Shown here one piece after another: positions 18,680 to 28,238 of a stretch of 64,000 bases of DNA (position 1 is its first letter; each line of letters opens with the position of its first letter). The notes under the pieces are model-generated. The model made no database searches, was not told the DNA's origin, and saw only the letters and a program-made list of their open reading frames with translations. Source of the stretch: Hyphomicrobiales bacterium (lineage in GTDB: Bacteria > Pseudomonadota > Alphaproteobacteria > Rhizobiales > Rhizobiaceae); NCBI GenBank assembly GCA_900471485.1, contig UCEU01000011.1:62001-126000 (forward strand), read 5' to 3'. The translations under genes and the position numbers were made by a program.

Positions 18680-20119
18680 ATGATGCCCTCCAAGAGTGAA
18701 CAGCTGTCGGTATTTCCTGCCTTTTTCCGTGTTGAAGGCAAGATCGCGGCCGTCTTCGGCAACGGTGACGAGGCCTACGCCAAAGTGCGGCTGCTGATGA
18801 ACACGCAGGCGACGATCGTGGCCTATGCCGATCGCCCGGAGGCGGACTATCACGCCTACCTCATTGCCAACCGTATCCGCACGATTAGAGAGGGCTTCGA
18901 GCCCGCTCAGGTGAGTGGCGCGACCCTCGTCTTCGCCGCCACCGGCGATGCCGAAAGCGACCGCGCCATCGTTGCTGCCGCGCGTGCCGAGAAGATCCCG
19001 GCCAACGCCGTCGATCAGCCCGATCACTGCGATTTCTTCACGCCGGCTCTGGTGAACCGCGCACCCGTCGCCGTGGCGATCGGCACGGAAGGCGCCGGTC
19101 CCGTGCTTGCTCAGATGATCCGGGCGCAAGTGGATCAACTGCTCGCGCCATCGCTCGGCACGCTCGCGCGGCTCGCTACCGGCTATCGCGATATCGTCGA
19201 GCGCGTTGTTCCGAAGGGCGCCTCCCGCCGTCTGTTCTGGCGTCGGTTCTTCTCAGGCGCGGTCGCCGATGCCGTCGCGACCGGGAACGTAGCCGAGGCC
19301 CGTGATGTCGCTGATGGCCTGCTGCAGTCTCTGGACGAGGCGAAAGGTTACGTCTGGCTGGTCGGCGCCGGTCCGGGCGCGGAAGATCTGCTGACGTTGC
19401 GCGCCCAGCGCGTGATGATGGAAGCCGACGTTATCGTCTATGACGCACTGGTGCCGCAGGCGATCGTCGACATGGGCCGCCGCGATGCCGAGCGCCTGTC
19501 GGTCGGCAAGCGCAAGGGCTGCCATTCCAAGTCGCAGGAAGAGATCAACGAACTGCTGGTTCATCTCGGTCGCCAGGGCAGGCGCATCGTGCGCTTGAAA
19601 TCCGGCGATCCGCTGGTTTATGGCAGGGCAGGCGAGGAAATGGCCGCTCTTCGCGCCGCCGGTATTTCATATCAGGTGGTGCCGGGCATTACATCCGCCT
19701 TTGCGGCCGCGGCCGATTTCGAACTGCCGCTGACGCTGCGGGGCGTCGCGTCTTCGCTGGTGTTCACGACAGGTCACCACCTGACCGGCCACGTCCTGCC
19801 GGATTGGGCAAGCCTTGCCGTCTCCGGCGCGACGATTGCCGTCTATATGGGGCGCACGGTCGCCGCCTCCGTTGCCGCGCGCTTGATGCAGGCCGGCCTG
19901 CCGGCGGAAACCACTGTTGCCGTGATAGAGAACGCCAGCCGTGGCGATCGCCGCCTTCTGCACGGCATTCTGCGCGATCTTCCCGACCTGCAGCATCGCG
20001 ACGAGTTGACCGGACCAGTCATGGTCATTATCGGCGATGCGGTTGCAGGCGCCAATTTCGAACTGTCCGAACCGCTGGTGCGCGAGCGCGCCCGGTCCGC
20101 TGAACTCGCAAGGAGCTGA
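18680..20119 (+). CDS. cysG: Siroheme synthase CysG
   Basis: Makes siroheme for the sulfite reductase encoded two genes downstream. The 479-residue protein joins an N-terminal dehydrogenase/ferrochelatase domain (AAVFGNGDEAYAKVRLLMN; NAVDQPDHCDFFTPALV) to a C-terminal uroporphyrinogen III methyltransferase domain (VWLVGAGPGAEDLLTLRA, VYDALVP, RLKSGDPLVYGRAGEE, VVPGITSAFAA). Start ATG 18680 (an ATG pair) was chosen; the frame is open further upstream to 18635 but the extension is not family-like. It is the first gene of cysG-DUF2849-cysI-DUF934. Confidence 0.94.
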   Translation: MMPSKSEQLSVFPAFFRVEGKIAAVFGNGDEAYAKVRLLMNTQATIVAYADRPEADYHAYLIANRIRTIREGFEPAQVSGATLVFAATGDAESDRAIVAAARAEKIPANAVDQPDHCDFFTPALVNRAPVAVAIGTEGAGPVLAQMIRAQVDQLLAPSLGTLARLATGYRDIVERVVPKGASRRLFWRRFFSGAVADAVATGNVAEARDVADGLLQSLDEAKGYVWLVGAGPGAEDLLTLRAQRVMMEADVIVYDALVPQAIVDMGRRDAERLSVGKRKGCHSKSQEEINELLVHLGRQGRRIVRLKSGDPLVYGRAGEEMAALRAAGISYQVVPGITSAFAAAADFELPLTLRGVASSLVFTTGHHLTGHVLPDWASLAVSGATIAVYMGRTVAASVAARLMQAGLPAETTVAVIENASRGDRRLLHGILRDLPDLQHRDELTGPVMVIIGDAVAGANFELSEPLVRERARSAELARS

Positions 20120-20121
20120 TT

Positions 20122-20436
20122 ATGGTAGACAAGGTTTTGACCGCCAACCGGCTGACGGATGGCATTGCCGTGTGGCTGGACGCCAACGGCAAGTGGGCGA
20201 CCTCGCTGCAGGATGCGCTCGTTGCCCGTCATGCCGAAGCCGTTACCGCTCTCGAGGAGATCGGAAAGAAGTCCTACGCCGACAATCAGGTCGTTGACGT
20301 CGCCGTGGTCGAGGTTCAGGAAAACGATGGGGTTCTGTGGCCGCTCCGCCTCCGCGAGCGCATTCGCGCGCAAGGCCCGACCATGGAATACGCACCGGGC
20401 TACCAGCCGGCCGATCCCGCATTCATTGCAGTCTGA
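20122..20436 (+). CDS. DUF2849 protein of the sulfite reduction operon
   Basis: A 104-residue small protein starting VDKVLTANRLTDGIAVWLDANGKW. It belongs to the family regularly found between cysG and cysI in rhizobia. No catalytic motif is visible and its function is unknown; a supporting role in assembling or feeding sulfite reductase is only an inference from context. AGGAG precedes the ATG, and the gene follows cysG by two bases and precedes cysI by eight. Confidence 0.88.
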   Translation: MVDKVLTANRLTDGIAVWLDANGKWATSLQDALVARHAEAVTALEEIGKKSYADNQVVDVAVVEVQENDGVLWPLRLRERIRAQGPTMEYAPGYQPADPAFIAV

Positions 20437-20444
20437 GGAATACG

Positions 20445-22115
20445 ATGTACCGTTACGACGAATTTGACCACGCCTTTGTCGCCGAGCGCGTCGCTCAGTT
20501 CCGCGATCAGGTCGAGCGCCGTCTATCCGGCGAACTGGCCGAGGATGCGTTCAAACCGCTGCGCCTGATGAACGGCGTTTATCTTCAGCTGCACGCCTAC
20601 ATGCTGCGCATCGCCATTCCCTACGGCACGCTGAATTCCAAGCAGATGCGCATGCTGGCGCATGTCGCGCGCACCTACGACCGCGGCTACGGCCACTTCA
20701 CCACCCGCCAGAACCTGCAGTTCAACTGGCCGAAACTGTCAGATATGCCCGACGTGCTGGCCGAGCTTGCCACCGTCGAGATGCACGCGATCCAGACCTC
20801 GGGTAACTGCATCAGAAACGTCACCGCCGACCATTTCGCCGGTGCCGCCGCCGATGAAGTCGCCGATCCGCGCCCATACGCCGAGATCCTGCGCCAGTGG
20901 TCTTCCGTTCATCCGGAGTTCTCCTTCCTGCCGCGCAAGTTCAAGATCGCCGTCACCGGCGCCGAGCGCGACCGCGCCGCGATCCAGGTCCACGACATCG
21001 GCCTGCACCTGAAGAAGAACGACAAGGGCGAGATCGGCTTTGCCGTCTACGTCGGTGGTGGCCAGGGCCGTACGCCGATGATCGCCAAGCTGATCAAGGA
21101 CTTCCTGCCGGAAGAAGACCTGCTGTCTTATACGACTGCCGTCATGCGCGTGTACAACCTGCACGGCCGCCGCGACAACAAGTACAAGGCCCGCATCAAG
21201 ATCCTCGTCCACGAAACGGGCGCCGAGGAACTGGCGCGCCAGGTCGAGGTCGAGTTCGCGGCGCTGAAGGACACCGAGCTGAAGCTCCCTGAAGCCGATG
21301 TCGCCGCTATCACCGCCTATTTCGCGCCACCGGCTCTGCCCGAGCGTGCCGAGGGCTGGGAAAACCTCGCCCGCTGGAAGAAGGCCGATCCGGCATTCTC
21401 CCGCTGGGTGCAGCAGAACGTTCAGCCGCACAAGAACCCCGATTACGGCATGGTGACGATCTCGCTGAAGCCGATCGGCGGCATTCCGGGCGACGCCTCC
21501 GACAGCCAGATGGATGCGGTGGCCGACATCGCCGAGGAATACGCCTTCGACGAAATCCGCGTCAGCCACGAGCAGAACCTGATCCTGCCGCATGTGGCGC
21601 TGGCCGACCTCGAAGCCGTCTATCGCGGCTTGGTCGCCATCGGTCTCGCCGAAGCCAATGCCGGCCTGATCACCGATATCATTGCCTGTCCCGGCTTGGA
21701 CTACTGCGCGCTCGCCAATGCGCGCTCCATCCCTGTCGCGCAGGAAATCTCGAAGCGTTTCGGTAATCCCGAGCGCCAGGCCGAGATCGGCGAACTGAAG
21801 ATCAAGATTTCCGGCTGCATCAACGCCTGTGGCCATCACCATGTCGGCCATATCGGCCTTCTGGGAGTGGAGAAGAAGGGCGCAGAGCTCTATCAGATCA
21901 CGCTGGGTGGTTCGGGTGACGAGCACACCTCGATCGGCGAAATCATCGGCCGCGGCTTCGAGCCGGAGAAGGTGACGGATGCGATCGAGAAGATCGTGGA
22001 CACCTATCTCGGCCTGCGCAACGATCCGTCCGAGATCTTCCTCGATGCCTATCGCCGCGTCGGTCCGCAGCCTTTCAAGGATGCGCTCTACGGTTCGGCG
22101 GCGGAAGCGGCATAG
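20445..22115 (+). CDS. cysI: Sulfite reductase hemoprotein (nitrite/sulfite reductase family)
   Basis: Reduces sulfite to sulfide using siroheme and a [4Fe-4S] cluster. The 556-residue protein has two ferredoxin-like half-domains (GHFTTRQNLQFNWPKL) and the cluster ligands IACPGLDYCALA followed by ISGCINACGHHHVGHIG. ATG 20445 was chosen because earlier frame sequence overlaps the DUF2849 gene. The single-subunit size and lack of a CysJ partner point to a ferredoxin-dependent or otherwise unusual electron donor. A nitrite reductase role is possible, but the DUF934 partner favours sulfite. Confidence 0.92.
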   Translation: MYRYDEFDHAFVAERVAQFRDQVERRLSGELAEDAFKPLRLMNGVYLQLHAYMLRIAIPYGTLNSKQMRMLAHVARTYDRGYGHFTTRQNLQFNWPKLSDMPDVLAELATVEMHAIQTSGNCIRNVTADHFAGAAADEVADPRPYAEILRQWSSVHPEFSFLPRKFKIAVTGAERDRAAIQVHDIGLHLKKNDKGEIGFAVYVGGGQGRTPMIAKLIKDFLPEEDLLSYTTAVMRVYNLHGRRDNKYKARIKILVHETGAEELARQVEVEFAALKDTELKLPEADVAAITAYFAPPALPERAEGWENLARWKKADPAFSRWVQQNVQPHKNPDYGMVTISLKPIGGIPGDASDSQMDAVADIAEEYAFDEIRVSHEQNLILPHVALADLEAVYRGLVAIGLAEANAGLITDIIACPGLDYCALANARSIPVAQEISKRFGNPERQAEIGELKIKISGCINACGHHHVGHIGLLGVEKKGAELYQITLGGSGDEHTSIGEIIGRGFEPEKVTDAIEKIVDTYLGLRNDPSEIFLDAYRRVGPQPFKDALYGSAAEAA

Positions 22116-22125
22116 GGAGAAGACG

Positions 22126-22638
22126 ATGACCAAGATCTGGAGAGAAACCGGCTTCGTCGAAAACGATCCGTGGGTAATCGAAACCGAAGAGGTGAAGGCG
22201 GCCGAGGGGCAGAAGCCCCTGCTTAGCCTCGAAGAGCTCGTGGCAAAGGCCGACGAGAGCAATGAGGTCGGCTTCGGTGTCCTGATCAAGCCCGCCGACG
22301 ACGTGCGCAAGCTCGAGCCCTACCTTTACCGTCTCGAATTGGTGGCGGTAGCCTTCCCGGCATTCAACGACGGCCGCGCCTTCAGCCATGCCTCGCTTCT
22401 GCGCGAGCGCCTGGGCTATACGAACGAGCTGCGCGCCGTGGGCGATGTGCTGATCGACCAGGTGCCGCACATGCTGCGCTGTGGCATCGACAGCTTCGCA
22501 GTGACTAACGAGACTGCGATAAAGCGTCTCACCGAGAAGCGCCTGCCGGAGATTCCGCATTATTATCAGCCGACTGCGCGTGACGCGGAGCCGGGCAAGA
22601 GCTATAGTTGGCGCCGTCAGGCGAAGCCGGCGGCGTAA
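22126..22638 (+). CDS. DUF934 protein of sulfate assimilation
   Basis: A 170-residue protein of the DUF934 family, consistently linked with assimilatory sulfite reduction in proteobacteria. The conserved block FPAFNDGRAFSHASLLRERLGYTNELRAVGDVLIDQVPHMLRCGIDSF is clear. The molecular function is unproven. ATG 22126 follows GGGAGAAGACG and is ten bases from the cysI stop. No cysH follows here as it does in some rhizobia, so PAPS/APS reductase must be encoded elsewhere. Confidence 0.9.
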   Translation: MTKIWRETGFVENDPWVIETEEVKAAEGQKPLLSLEELVAKADESNEVGFGVLIKPADDVRKLEPYLYRLELVAVAFPAFNDGRAFSHASLLRERLGYTNELRAVGDVLIDQVPHMLRCGIDSFAVTNETAIKRLTEKRLPEIPHYYQPTARDAEPGKSYSWRRQAKPAA

Positions 22639-22673
22639 GCCGGCTCGCCGTTCGGATTAGACGGAACGGTGCA

Positions 22674-23885
22674 ATGAAGACTTTCGAAATCGCGGTGATC
22701 GGTGGCGGGCTTGCTGGCATGATCGCCGCAATCGCCCTGGCGCGGGGCGGCCGCAACGTGGCCCTCATCGCCCCGAAGGCCGCAGGCGAAGACCGGCGCA
22801 CGACCGCGCTGATGGATCAGTCGATTCGCTTCCTCGACCGGCTGACGCTCTGGGAAAAGCTGAAACCCTCCGCCGCGCCGCTCGCGACCATGCGCATCAT
22901 CGACGGCACCAACCGCCTGCTGCGCGCGCCGACCACGACCTTCCGCGCCGCTGAAGTCGGCCTCGATGCCTTCGGCTACAACTTCCCGAACAAGGCCCTG
23001 ATGGAAGTGCTCGACGCTGCCGCCGAGGCCGAGGGTAACATTACCCGTTTCAACGCCTTCGCCGCCGCCATCGAGATGAGCTCCGATGTCGTTGCGATCA
23101 CCCTTTCCGACAACGACATGCTTACGGCCGAGTTCGTGATCGGCGCCGATGGGCGGAAGTCAAAGCTGCGCGAGACGATTGGCATCGACACCCGCAACTG
23201 GTCTTATCCGCAGTCAGCCATGGTGCTGAACTTCCAGCATTCACTGCCGCACGAAAACATCTCGACCGAGTTCCACACCGAGAGCGGTCCCTTCACGCAG
23301 GTTCCGCTACCGGGCAATCGCTCCAGCCTCGTCTGGGTGCAGAACCCTGCCGACGCCGAGGCGCGCAGGGAGCTCTCTCTTGCTGAGCTCAGCGATGTCG
23401 TCGAGGAGCGCATGCAATCATTGCTCGGCAAGGTGACGGTGGAGGAGGGCGTACAGATCTGGCCGCTGTCTGGCATGATGGCGCATCGCTCCGGCAAGGG
23501 CAGGGCGGCGCTCATCGGCGAGGCGGCCCATGTCTTTCCGCCGATCGGCGCGCAGGGGCTCAACCTCAGCCTGCGCGATGTCATGGCGCTTCACGACATT
23601 CTCTGCGGTCGCCCGGAACTGCCGGTGCCGTCCGATGCCGGCAACCAGTTCGACCGCAAGCGCCGCGCCGATATCATGACGCGGACGGCAAGCGTTGACG
23701 TGCTCAATCGCTCGCTGCTGTCGGATTTCCTGCCGATGCAGGTGCTGCGCGCCGCCGGCCTTCACATCCTCTCGGCCATCCCGCCGCTGCGCAGCCTCGT
23801 GATGCGCGAGGGCATCGAGCCCGGGCGCGGCCTTCGGGATATACCGGCAGCGATCCGCGACGGCTTACGTCGGAAGAAGGCCTGA
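22674..23885 (+). CDS. UbiH/UbiF-family FAD-dependent hydroxylase
   Basis: A 403-residue flavin hydroxylase probably acting on the ubiquinone ring. It has the dinucleotide fold IAVIGGGLAGMIAAIALARGG, the middle GADGRKSKLRETIGI motif, and the family signature GEAAHVFPPIGAQGLNLSLRDVMAL. ATG 22674 has only a weak upstream purine stretch. Which ring position is hydroxylated cannot be assigned. Its last 21 bases overlap the 3' end of the AEC transporter gene on the other strand. Confidence 0.87.
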   Translation: MKTFEIAVIGGGLAGMIAAIALARGGRNVALIAPKAAGEDRRTTALMDQSIRFLDRLTLWEKLKPSAAPLATMRIIDGTNRLLRAPTTTFRAAEVGLDAFGYNFPNKALMEVLDAAAEAEGNITRFNAFAAAIEMSSDVVAITLSDNDMLTAEFVIGADGRKSKLRETIGIDTRNWSYPQSAMVLNFQHSLPHENISTEFHTESGPFTQVPLPGNRSSLVWVQNPADAEARRELSLAELSDVVEERMQSLLGKVTVEEGVQIWPLSGMMAHRSGKGRAALIGEAAHVFPPIGAQGLNLSLRDVMALHDILCGRPELPVPSDAGNQFDRKRRADIMTRTASVDVLNRSLLSDFLPMQVLRAAGLHILSAIPPLRSLVMREGIEPGRGLRDIPAAIRDGLRRKKA

Positions 23886-24815
23886 CTTCATCGCCACCAG
23901 AAACAACGACACCGTCACGACCGAAAGCACGGTCGTGACGAGGATCGTGGCGGATGCGCGTTCCTGCCAGACGCCGTAGTGCTGGCCGATGACGAAGACA
24001 TTGGTCGCCGTCGGCAGCGTGGCAAGCAGAACCGCCGCGTAGATCCAAACCGGATCGAAACCGCCCACCGTGGTCAGCGCAAGATAGACGACGAGAGGGT
24101 GGATGATCAGCTTGGCCGGCACGATGTAGCCGATCTCGACGGGGATACGGCGAATCGGCCTCAGCGCCAGGGTCACGCCCATCGCAAACAGCGCGCAGGG
24201 CGCCGCCGCCTGTGCCAGATAATCCACGAAGCGCTGGAACGCCGCCGGCTGCGGCATCTCGAAACCCGCTGCGACGAAGCCCAGCGCGGTCGAGAGAATG
24301 AACGGATGCAGCGCCACCTTCCTGATGATATCGAAGGCAAGTCGTGCAGGTGAGCGCTTGTCGTCGCCCGACGCCGCCATCATCGCCGGCGCCACGATGA
24401 AGTGAAACGCGTTCTCGATGCAGACGATCAGCGCCACCGGAACGGCGGCCTTTTCACCCAGCGCGATCAGCGCAAGCCCCGGCCCCATGTATCCGATATT
24501 GCCGTAGGACCCGGCAAAGGCCTGGATTGTGCTGTCGGCGAAGGAGTTGCGGCGCAGGAAGCGGCCAATCAGGAACATCACGATGAAGATCGAATAGGTT
24601 GCCGCCAGATCGGTGACGATGAAATCGATCCGCGTCAGATCCTCGAACGGCGTCCGCGACACGAGCTTGAAATAGAGCGCGGGCAGGGCGGCATAGATGA
24701 TGAAGGTGTTGAGCCACCCCATCGCCTCTGCCGGCTGCTTGGTGACCTTTGCTGCGATGAAGCCGATGATGATCAGGCCGAAGAACGGCAGGAGAAGGCT
24801 GACGATATCGGCCAA
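23865..24815 (-). CDS. AEC-family (auxin efflux carrier type) permease
   Basis: A 316-residue integral membrane protein with about ten hydrophobic segments and the family pattern: an N-terminal five-helix half ending near LALIALGEKAAVPVALIVCIENAFHF, then a soluble loop (SGDDKRSPAR), then a second half with ALFAMGVTLALRP and LLATLPTATNVFVIGQHYG. Relatives move small organic acids such as malate or malonate. The substrate here is unknown. It is convergent with the UbiH-like gene. Confidence 0.85.
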   Translation of the reverse strand: MADIVSLLLPFFGLIIIGFIAAKVTKQPAEAMGWLNTFIIYAALPALYFKLVSRTPFEDLTRIDFIVTDLAATYSIFIVMFLIGRFLRRNSFADSTIQAFAGSYGNIGYMGPGLALIALGEKAAVPVALIVCIENAFHFIVAPAMMAASGDDKRSPARLAFDIIRKVALHPFILSTALGFVAAGFEMPQPAAFQRFVDYLAQAAAPCALFAMGVTLALRPIRRIPVEIGYIVPAKLIIHPLVVYLALTTVGGFDPVWIYAAVLLATLPTATNVFVIGQHYGVWQERASATILVTTVLSVVTVSLFLVAMKSGLLPT

Positions 24816-24870
24816 GGGTCATTCCAATGCAGGCAGGCAGATGCGGGGAGGTCGGCGGGAGACCTCAGGC

Positions 24871-25617
24871 TTAGCCGATTTTCATCAGGATTGGAAAGGT
24901 CTGCTGGAACCAGATCGCGGCATCGCTGACGAAACCGAAGATGAAGGCAAGCCCGGTCAGCACCAGGAAGACGCCCATGATCTTTTCGACCATGCCCAGA
25001 TGCCGGCGGAAGCGCGTGAGAAAGCCCATGAAAGCGCCGGAAAAGCCGGCGGCGATCCAGAAGGGAATGGCAAGTCCGAGCGAATAGACGGCAAGCAGGC
25101 CGGCACCCGAGCCGACCGTCTCACGCGAAGCCGCGACGCCTAGGATGGCGCCGAGCACCGGGCCGATGCAAGGTGTCCAGCCGAAGGCGAAGGCAAGCCC
25201 CATCACATAGGCGCCCGTCAGCGTCGCCGGCTTGCCGCCGCCCTGGAAACGGGCTTCGCGCGCGAGCACCCCAATGCGGAAAAGTCCGAGAAAATTCAGG
25301 CCCATGACGATGATGATCAGGCCGCCGATCTTGGAGAGCAGATCGAGATGCTGGCGCAGCGCCATGCCGATGCTCGACGCACCGGCACCGAGGCTCACGA
25401 AAACGGTAGCGAAGCCGAGCGTGAAGAAAAGCGCAGAAAACAGCACACCACGCCGAACCTCGGGCGCGACCGTTACCGCGCCTCCGCGAAACTGCTCGAC
25501 GGAAATGCCCGCCATGTAACAGAGATAGGGCGGAACCAGCGGCAACACGCAGGGCGACAGGAACGACAGCGCGCCCGCAAAGAGCGCGCTCAACAAGGAA
25601 ATATCTGCGATCGACAA
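24871..25617 (-). CDS. ccdA: Cytochrome c biogenesis protein CcdA
   Basis: A 248-residue, six-helix inner-membrane thiol-electron carrier that passes reductant from cytoplasmic thioredoxin to periplasmic partners for cytochrome c maturation. The key cysteines are seen in LSPCVLPLVPPYLCYM (about residues 20-35) and GWTPCIGPVLGA (about 150-160). It is a monocistron-sized unit, with 154 bases before the next gene on this strand. Confidence 0.92.
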   Translation of the reverse strand: MSIADISLLSALFAGALSFLSPCVLPLVPPYLCYMAGISVEQFRGGAVTVAPEVRRGVLFSALFFTLGFATVFVSLGAGASSIGMALRQHLDLLSKIGGLIIIVMGLNFLGLFRIGVLAREARFQGGGKPATLTGAYVMGLAFAFGWTPCIGPVLGAILGVAASRETVGSGAGLLAVYSLGLAIPFWIAAGFSGAFMGFLTRFRRHLGMVEKIMGVFLVLTGLAFIFGFVSDAAIWFQQTFPILMKIG

Positions 25618-25771
25618 TCGTTTCTCCGGTCGCGGGCCATTGGTCGCGCAGTCCTACCGCGAGTGATAGCCGATCGCCAATCACCTTTTTGCGCATTGCG
25701 GCCCGATCGCCGCGCAATTGCGGGCGGTCGAGGCGCAAGGCCAGGTGGTCATGGATGCGTGGCGCCGTTCC

Positions 25772-26029
25772 CTAGCGGCAGCGAGCCTCATAGGTGCGGC
25801 CATAGCGGTCGCGATAGACGCAATAGCCGCGATGTTCCGTCGAGCGACCAATGAGCGCACCGGCAACGCCGCCGGCAACCGCGCCGATCGCCGCCCCCTC
25901 CCAGCTGCCGCCGACCACGCCGCCGATGACGGCACCGGAGCCTGCGCCGATCGCGGTTCCCTGTTCAGTTGCGGTGCATGAGGCGAGGGCGCCCACCACG
26001 GCGCCAATGAGCACGATCTTCTTCATCAT
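25772..26029 (-). CDS. Glycine-zipper lipoprotein (small outer-membrane type)
   Basis: An 85-residue lipoprotein. The signal MMKKIVLIGAVVGALASC has a lipobox LASC, so Cys18 should be lipidated. A glycine-zipper 2TM segment follows (GAGSGAVIGGVVGG and AAIGAVAGGVAGALIG), then a short basic C-terminus with two Cys (CVYRDRYGRTYEARC). ATG 26029 was preferred because GGGGAG lies eight bases upstream; the longer frame to 26071 lacks a signal start. The role is probably structural in the envelope. Confidence 0.8.
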   Translation of the reverse strand: MMKKIVLIGAVVGALASCTATEQGTAIGAGSGAVIGGVVGGSWEGAAIGAVAGGVAGALIGRSTEHRGYCVYRDRYGRTYEARCR

Positions 26030-26207
26030 GATGCTGTCTCCCCTGGGTTGCGTTACAAGTACCCGTCTCAAGAGTTAGAACACGCTAGACAAAAGTCGAG
26101 TGCCGCTCGACCGGGCCTGTACAGCTGCTAGATTGAGGCGCAAGGATTGAACGGCAGCCGCGAGGGAAAGGCTCCCGCGCCGTGGTTGTATTCACCGAGA
26201 GGGATCA

Positions 26208-26507
26208 ATGACGAAATTCGTTCTCCTAGTCGCCGCGTTCCTGATGCCCCAGGTCGTGTTCGCCGCCCAGGCGGTGAAGATCGACGCCAAGGGGCAAAGC
26301 TGTGGCCAGATCGCCCAGACGATCCGCCAGAACAAGACCGTCTTCGTGCGCGTCGGCTTCGGCGGCCACAATTTCCGCTATCCGCCGGCAAGATGCGCGC
26401 TCGGCAGCAAGCGCACGACGGTGAGCTTCCGCGATGCAACAGGCAAGCAATGTACGCTTGATTATGCTTGCGCCTACGACCCCGGATCCTTCTACAACAA
26501 CCCGTAG
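26208..26507 (+). CDS. Secreted small cysteine-containing protein, function unknown
   Basis: A 99-residue protein with a clear Sec signal (TKFVLLVAAFLMPQVVFAAQ; cleavage probably after the FAA stretch). The mature part holds four cysteines (SCGQ, RCAL, QCTL, ACAY), suggesting two disulfides in the periplasm. I do not recognise the family. GAGAGGGATCA precedes the ATG. It is divergent from the glycine-zipper lipoprotein with 178 bases between, and upstream of another small exported protein. Confidence 0.7.
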   Translation: MTKFVLLVAAFLMPQVVFAAQAVKIDAKGQSCGQIAQTIRQNKTVFVRVGFGGHNFRYPPARCALGSKRTTVSFRDATGKQCTLDYACAYDPGSFYNNP

Positions 26508-26676
26508 CGGGCAGTGTCTGCACGGTTGCGCACGCGCCACGCGAAAGGTAGCCGACTCGCCGATCTGTCGCCCCAAAGCGGCCACAAATCATTCATCAGG
26601 CATTAATCACGTTGGTGCCATACCTCGCTCCAAGGGTTGGGAAACCTCCGAATCTTTGTTCTCAGCTGGAGACACC

Positions 26677-27021
26677 ATGAAGAAGATTGTTCTGTCCGCG
26701 CTCGTCGCCGCTGTCGCAGTCAGCAGCACGCTCGCCGCGGCCGCGCCTGCAGCCGCGCAGGAATGGCGTCGCCCGCCATACCGCCACGATCCGCCGCGCC
26801 ATCATCACGATCACGGCAACAGCGACGCCATCGTCGGTGGCCTTGCCGCTGGTGTCATCGGCGGCCTGATCGGCGGCGCGATCGTCAATAACAGCGCTCC
26901 CCGCTACATCGACCCGCCACCACCACCGCCCCCGCCGCCGCGCTGCTGGTTCGAGGATCGCCAGGTGCCGAACGCCTATGACGGTGGGTGGCACATGGAA
27001 AGCATGCGGGTATGCCGCTGA
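26677..27021 (+). CDS. Exported His/Pro-rich glycine-zipper protein
   Basis: A 114-residue exported protein. The signal is KKIVLSALVAAVAVSSTLAAAAPAAAQ. A histidine/proline-rich stretch follows (HDPPRHHHDHG), then a glycine-zipper (AIVGGLAAGVIGGLIGGAIV), a run of nine prolines, and a C-terminal RCWFEDRQVPNAYDGGWHMESMRVC domain. It is related in design to the envelope glycine-zipper and BA14K-like proteins of Rhizobiales. The His-rich segment might bind metal (speculative). A strong terminator follows eight bases after the stop. Confidence 0.75.
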   Translation: MKKIVLSALVAAVAVSSTLAAAAPAAAQEWRRPPYRHDPPRHHHDHGNSDAIVGGLAAGVIGGLIGGAIVNNSAPRYIDPPPPPPPPPRCWFEDRQVPNAYDGGWHMESMRVCR

Positions 27022-27028
27022 GTGATAA

Positions 27029-27058
27029 TGCCGGAGCCGCAAGCTCCGGTATTTTTTT
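27029..27058 (+). terminator. Rho-independent terminator
   Basis: CCGGAGC (27031-27037) and GCTCCGG (27043-27049) form a seven-base perfect stem, extended by G-T and T-A pairs, around CGCAA. The stem is followed by TATTTTTTT. It ends transcription of the glycine-zipper gene at 26677-27021. Confidence 0.88.
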
Positions 27059-27262
27059 GAGCGCAGATAGGTCCGGATCTTCGCTCTATGTACGTAGCCG
27101 GCAGGGCGTCCTGTTGACAGTCGATTTCTTGGTCGGAAATACTTGCTCCAATCTCGCAATGGGAAAGCCTATGGCGAAGATTACACCATAAGTATATTTT
27201 GACCGCGGCGGTAATATTCGTATTATTCTTCTGAATTTGAATTTTGCTCTGGATGGTAAGCT

Positions 27263-28084
27263 TTGAAGGAAGATGCGACAGTAAAGGTTTTCCTCGCTGC
27301 CGATCGCGCGGTGTTCCGATACGTTCCAGCGGTGATAAAATCTGCGGCGTCGGTCACCAGTCGGCCTTTGCAGGTGGCCATAATGAAGTGTGGGCTGGCC
27401 GATGCGGACTGCGATGCGCTGGCAGCAAAGTTCCCCGCGGTCGACTTTAGCTTTTTTGACATACCGTCGCATCGGATCGCGACGCTCTATACAAAGAAGA
27501 ATATATCCACGGCGTCGTTCGCCAGATTGTTCATGGCCGAGGCGGTTTCGTGGGACAAGTTCATCTATCTAGATGTGGATATTCTGGTTCGCAGAGATCT
27601 GGCTGAACTCTACGATATACCGATCGGCGACCACCCCGCCGCTGCGGTCGTGTTGCATAGCGGTATCAATGCTGGCGTGATGGTGATCAATGCCGCTGTT
27701 TGGCGAGCACGCGCACTCGCAGAAACCTTGCTGGAATACGCGAGCGTACATCGCCCGAAGGAGGCCGACCAGGCTGCGATGCAAGCCGTTATCGGCAACG
27801 AAGTGTTGGCGCTGGATGGGCGCTGGAACACGCTGGTCGATTCCGTCTGGGGTCCCCGAGATGCCGACCCTGTCGCCAGTATCGAACGGGCGTGGATCCT
27901 TCATTTCATAACGGGTTTCAAGCCATGGAACCTTGGGCGGTTGAAGTTGCCCAAACCCTATACGCGACTGTGGGACAAGTTCAACGACACGACCGGCATG
28001 CCTCGCGACCTTCGCGCCGATTTTAGGCTTATCGGCTGGCAGGTTCTAATCCTGGCGCGCCGCGCGGTAGGCCGGGCGGCTTAG
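27263..28084 (+). CDS. Glycosyltransferase family 8 protein
   Basis: A 273-residue GT-A glycosyltransferase. The FLAADRAVFRYVPAVIKSA start, the DXD metal motif in KFIYLDVDILVRRDL (about residues 100-114), GINAGVMVINAAVWR and the HFITGFKPWN motif (HxxGxxKPW) place it in GT8, which contains LPS glucosyl- and galactosyltransferases. The start is TTG 27263; no ATG occurs before the conserved strand. The upstream 240 bases are visibly AT-rich compared with neighbours, and a tRNA-Ser with repeat debris lies just downstream. Recent acquisition is therefore plausible. The acceptor is unknown. Confidence 0.83.
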   Translation: MKEDATVKVFLAADRAVFRYVPAVIKSAASVTSRPLQVAIMKCGLADADCDALAAKFPAVDFSFFDIPSHRIATLYTKKNISTASFARLFMAEAVSWDKFIYLDVDILVRRDLAELYDIPIGDHPAAAVVLHSGINAGVMVINAAVWRARALAETLLEYASVHRPKEADQAAMQAVIGNEVLALDGRWNTLVDSVWGPRDADPVASIERAWILHFITGFKPWNLGRLKLPKPYTRLWDKFNDTTGMPRDLRADFRLIGWQVLILARRAVGRAA

Positions 28085-28238
28085 CCGGTCTTAGATAGAC
28101 GTCCTTCGGGATTCAGACGCTCTGCCTCAAGGATGTCGATAACGGCATTTGTTCGGCAACTTCCTGCGCTATGATCTCCGATATATCGATCTCGAACAGA
28201 GGACATTGCGAACAATCGACAACCCGTTCGGCACGAGG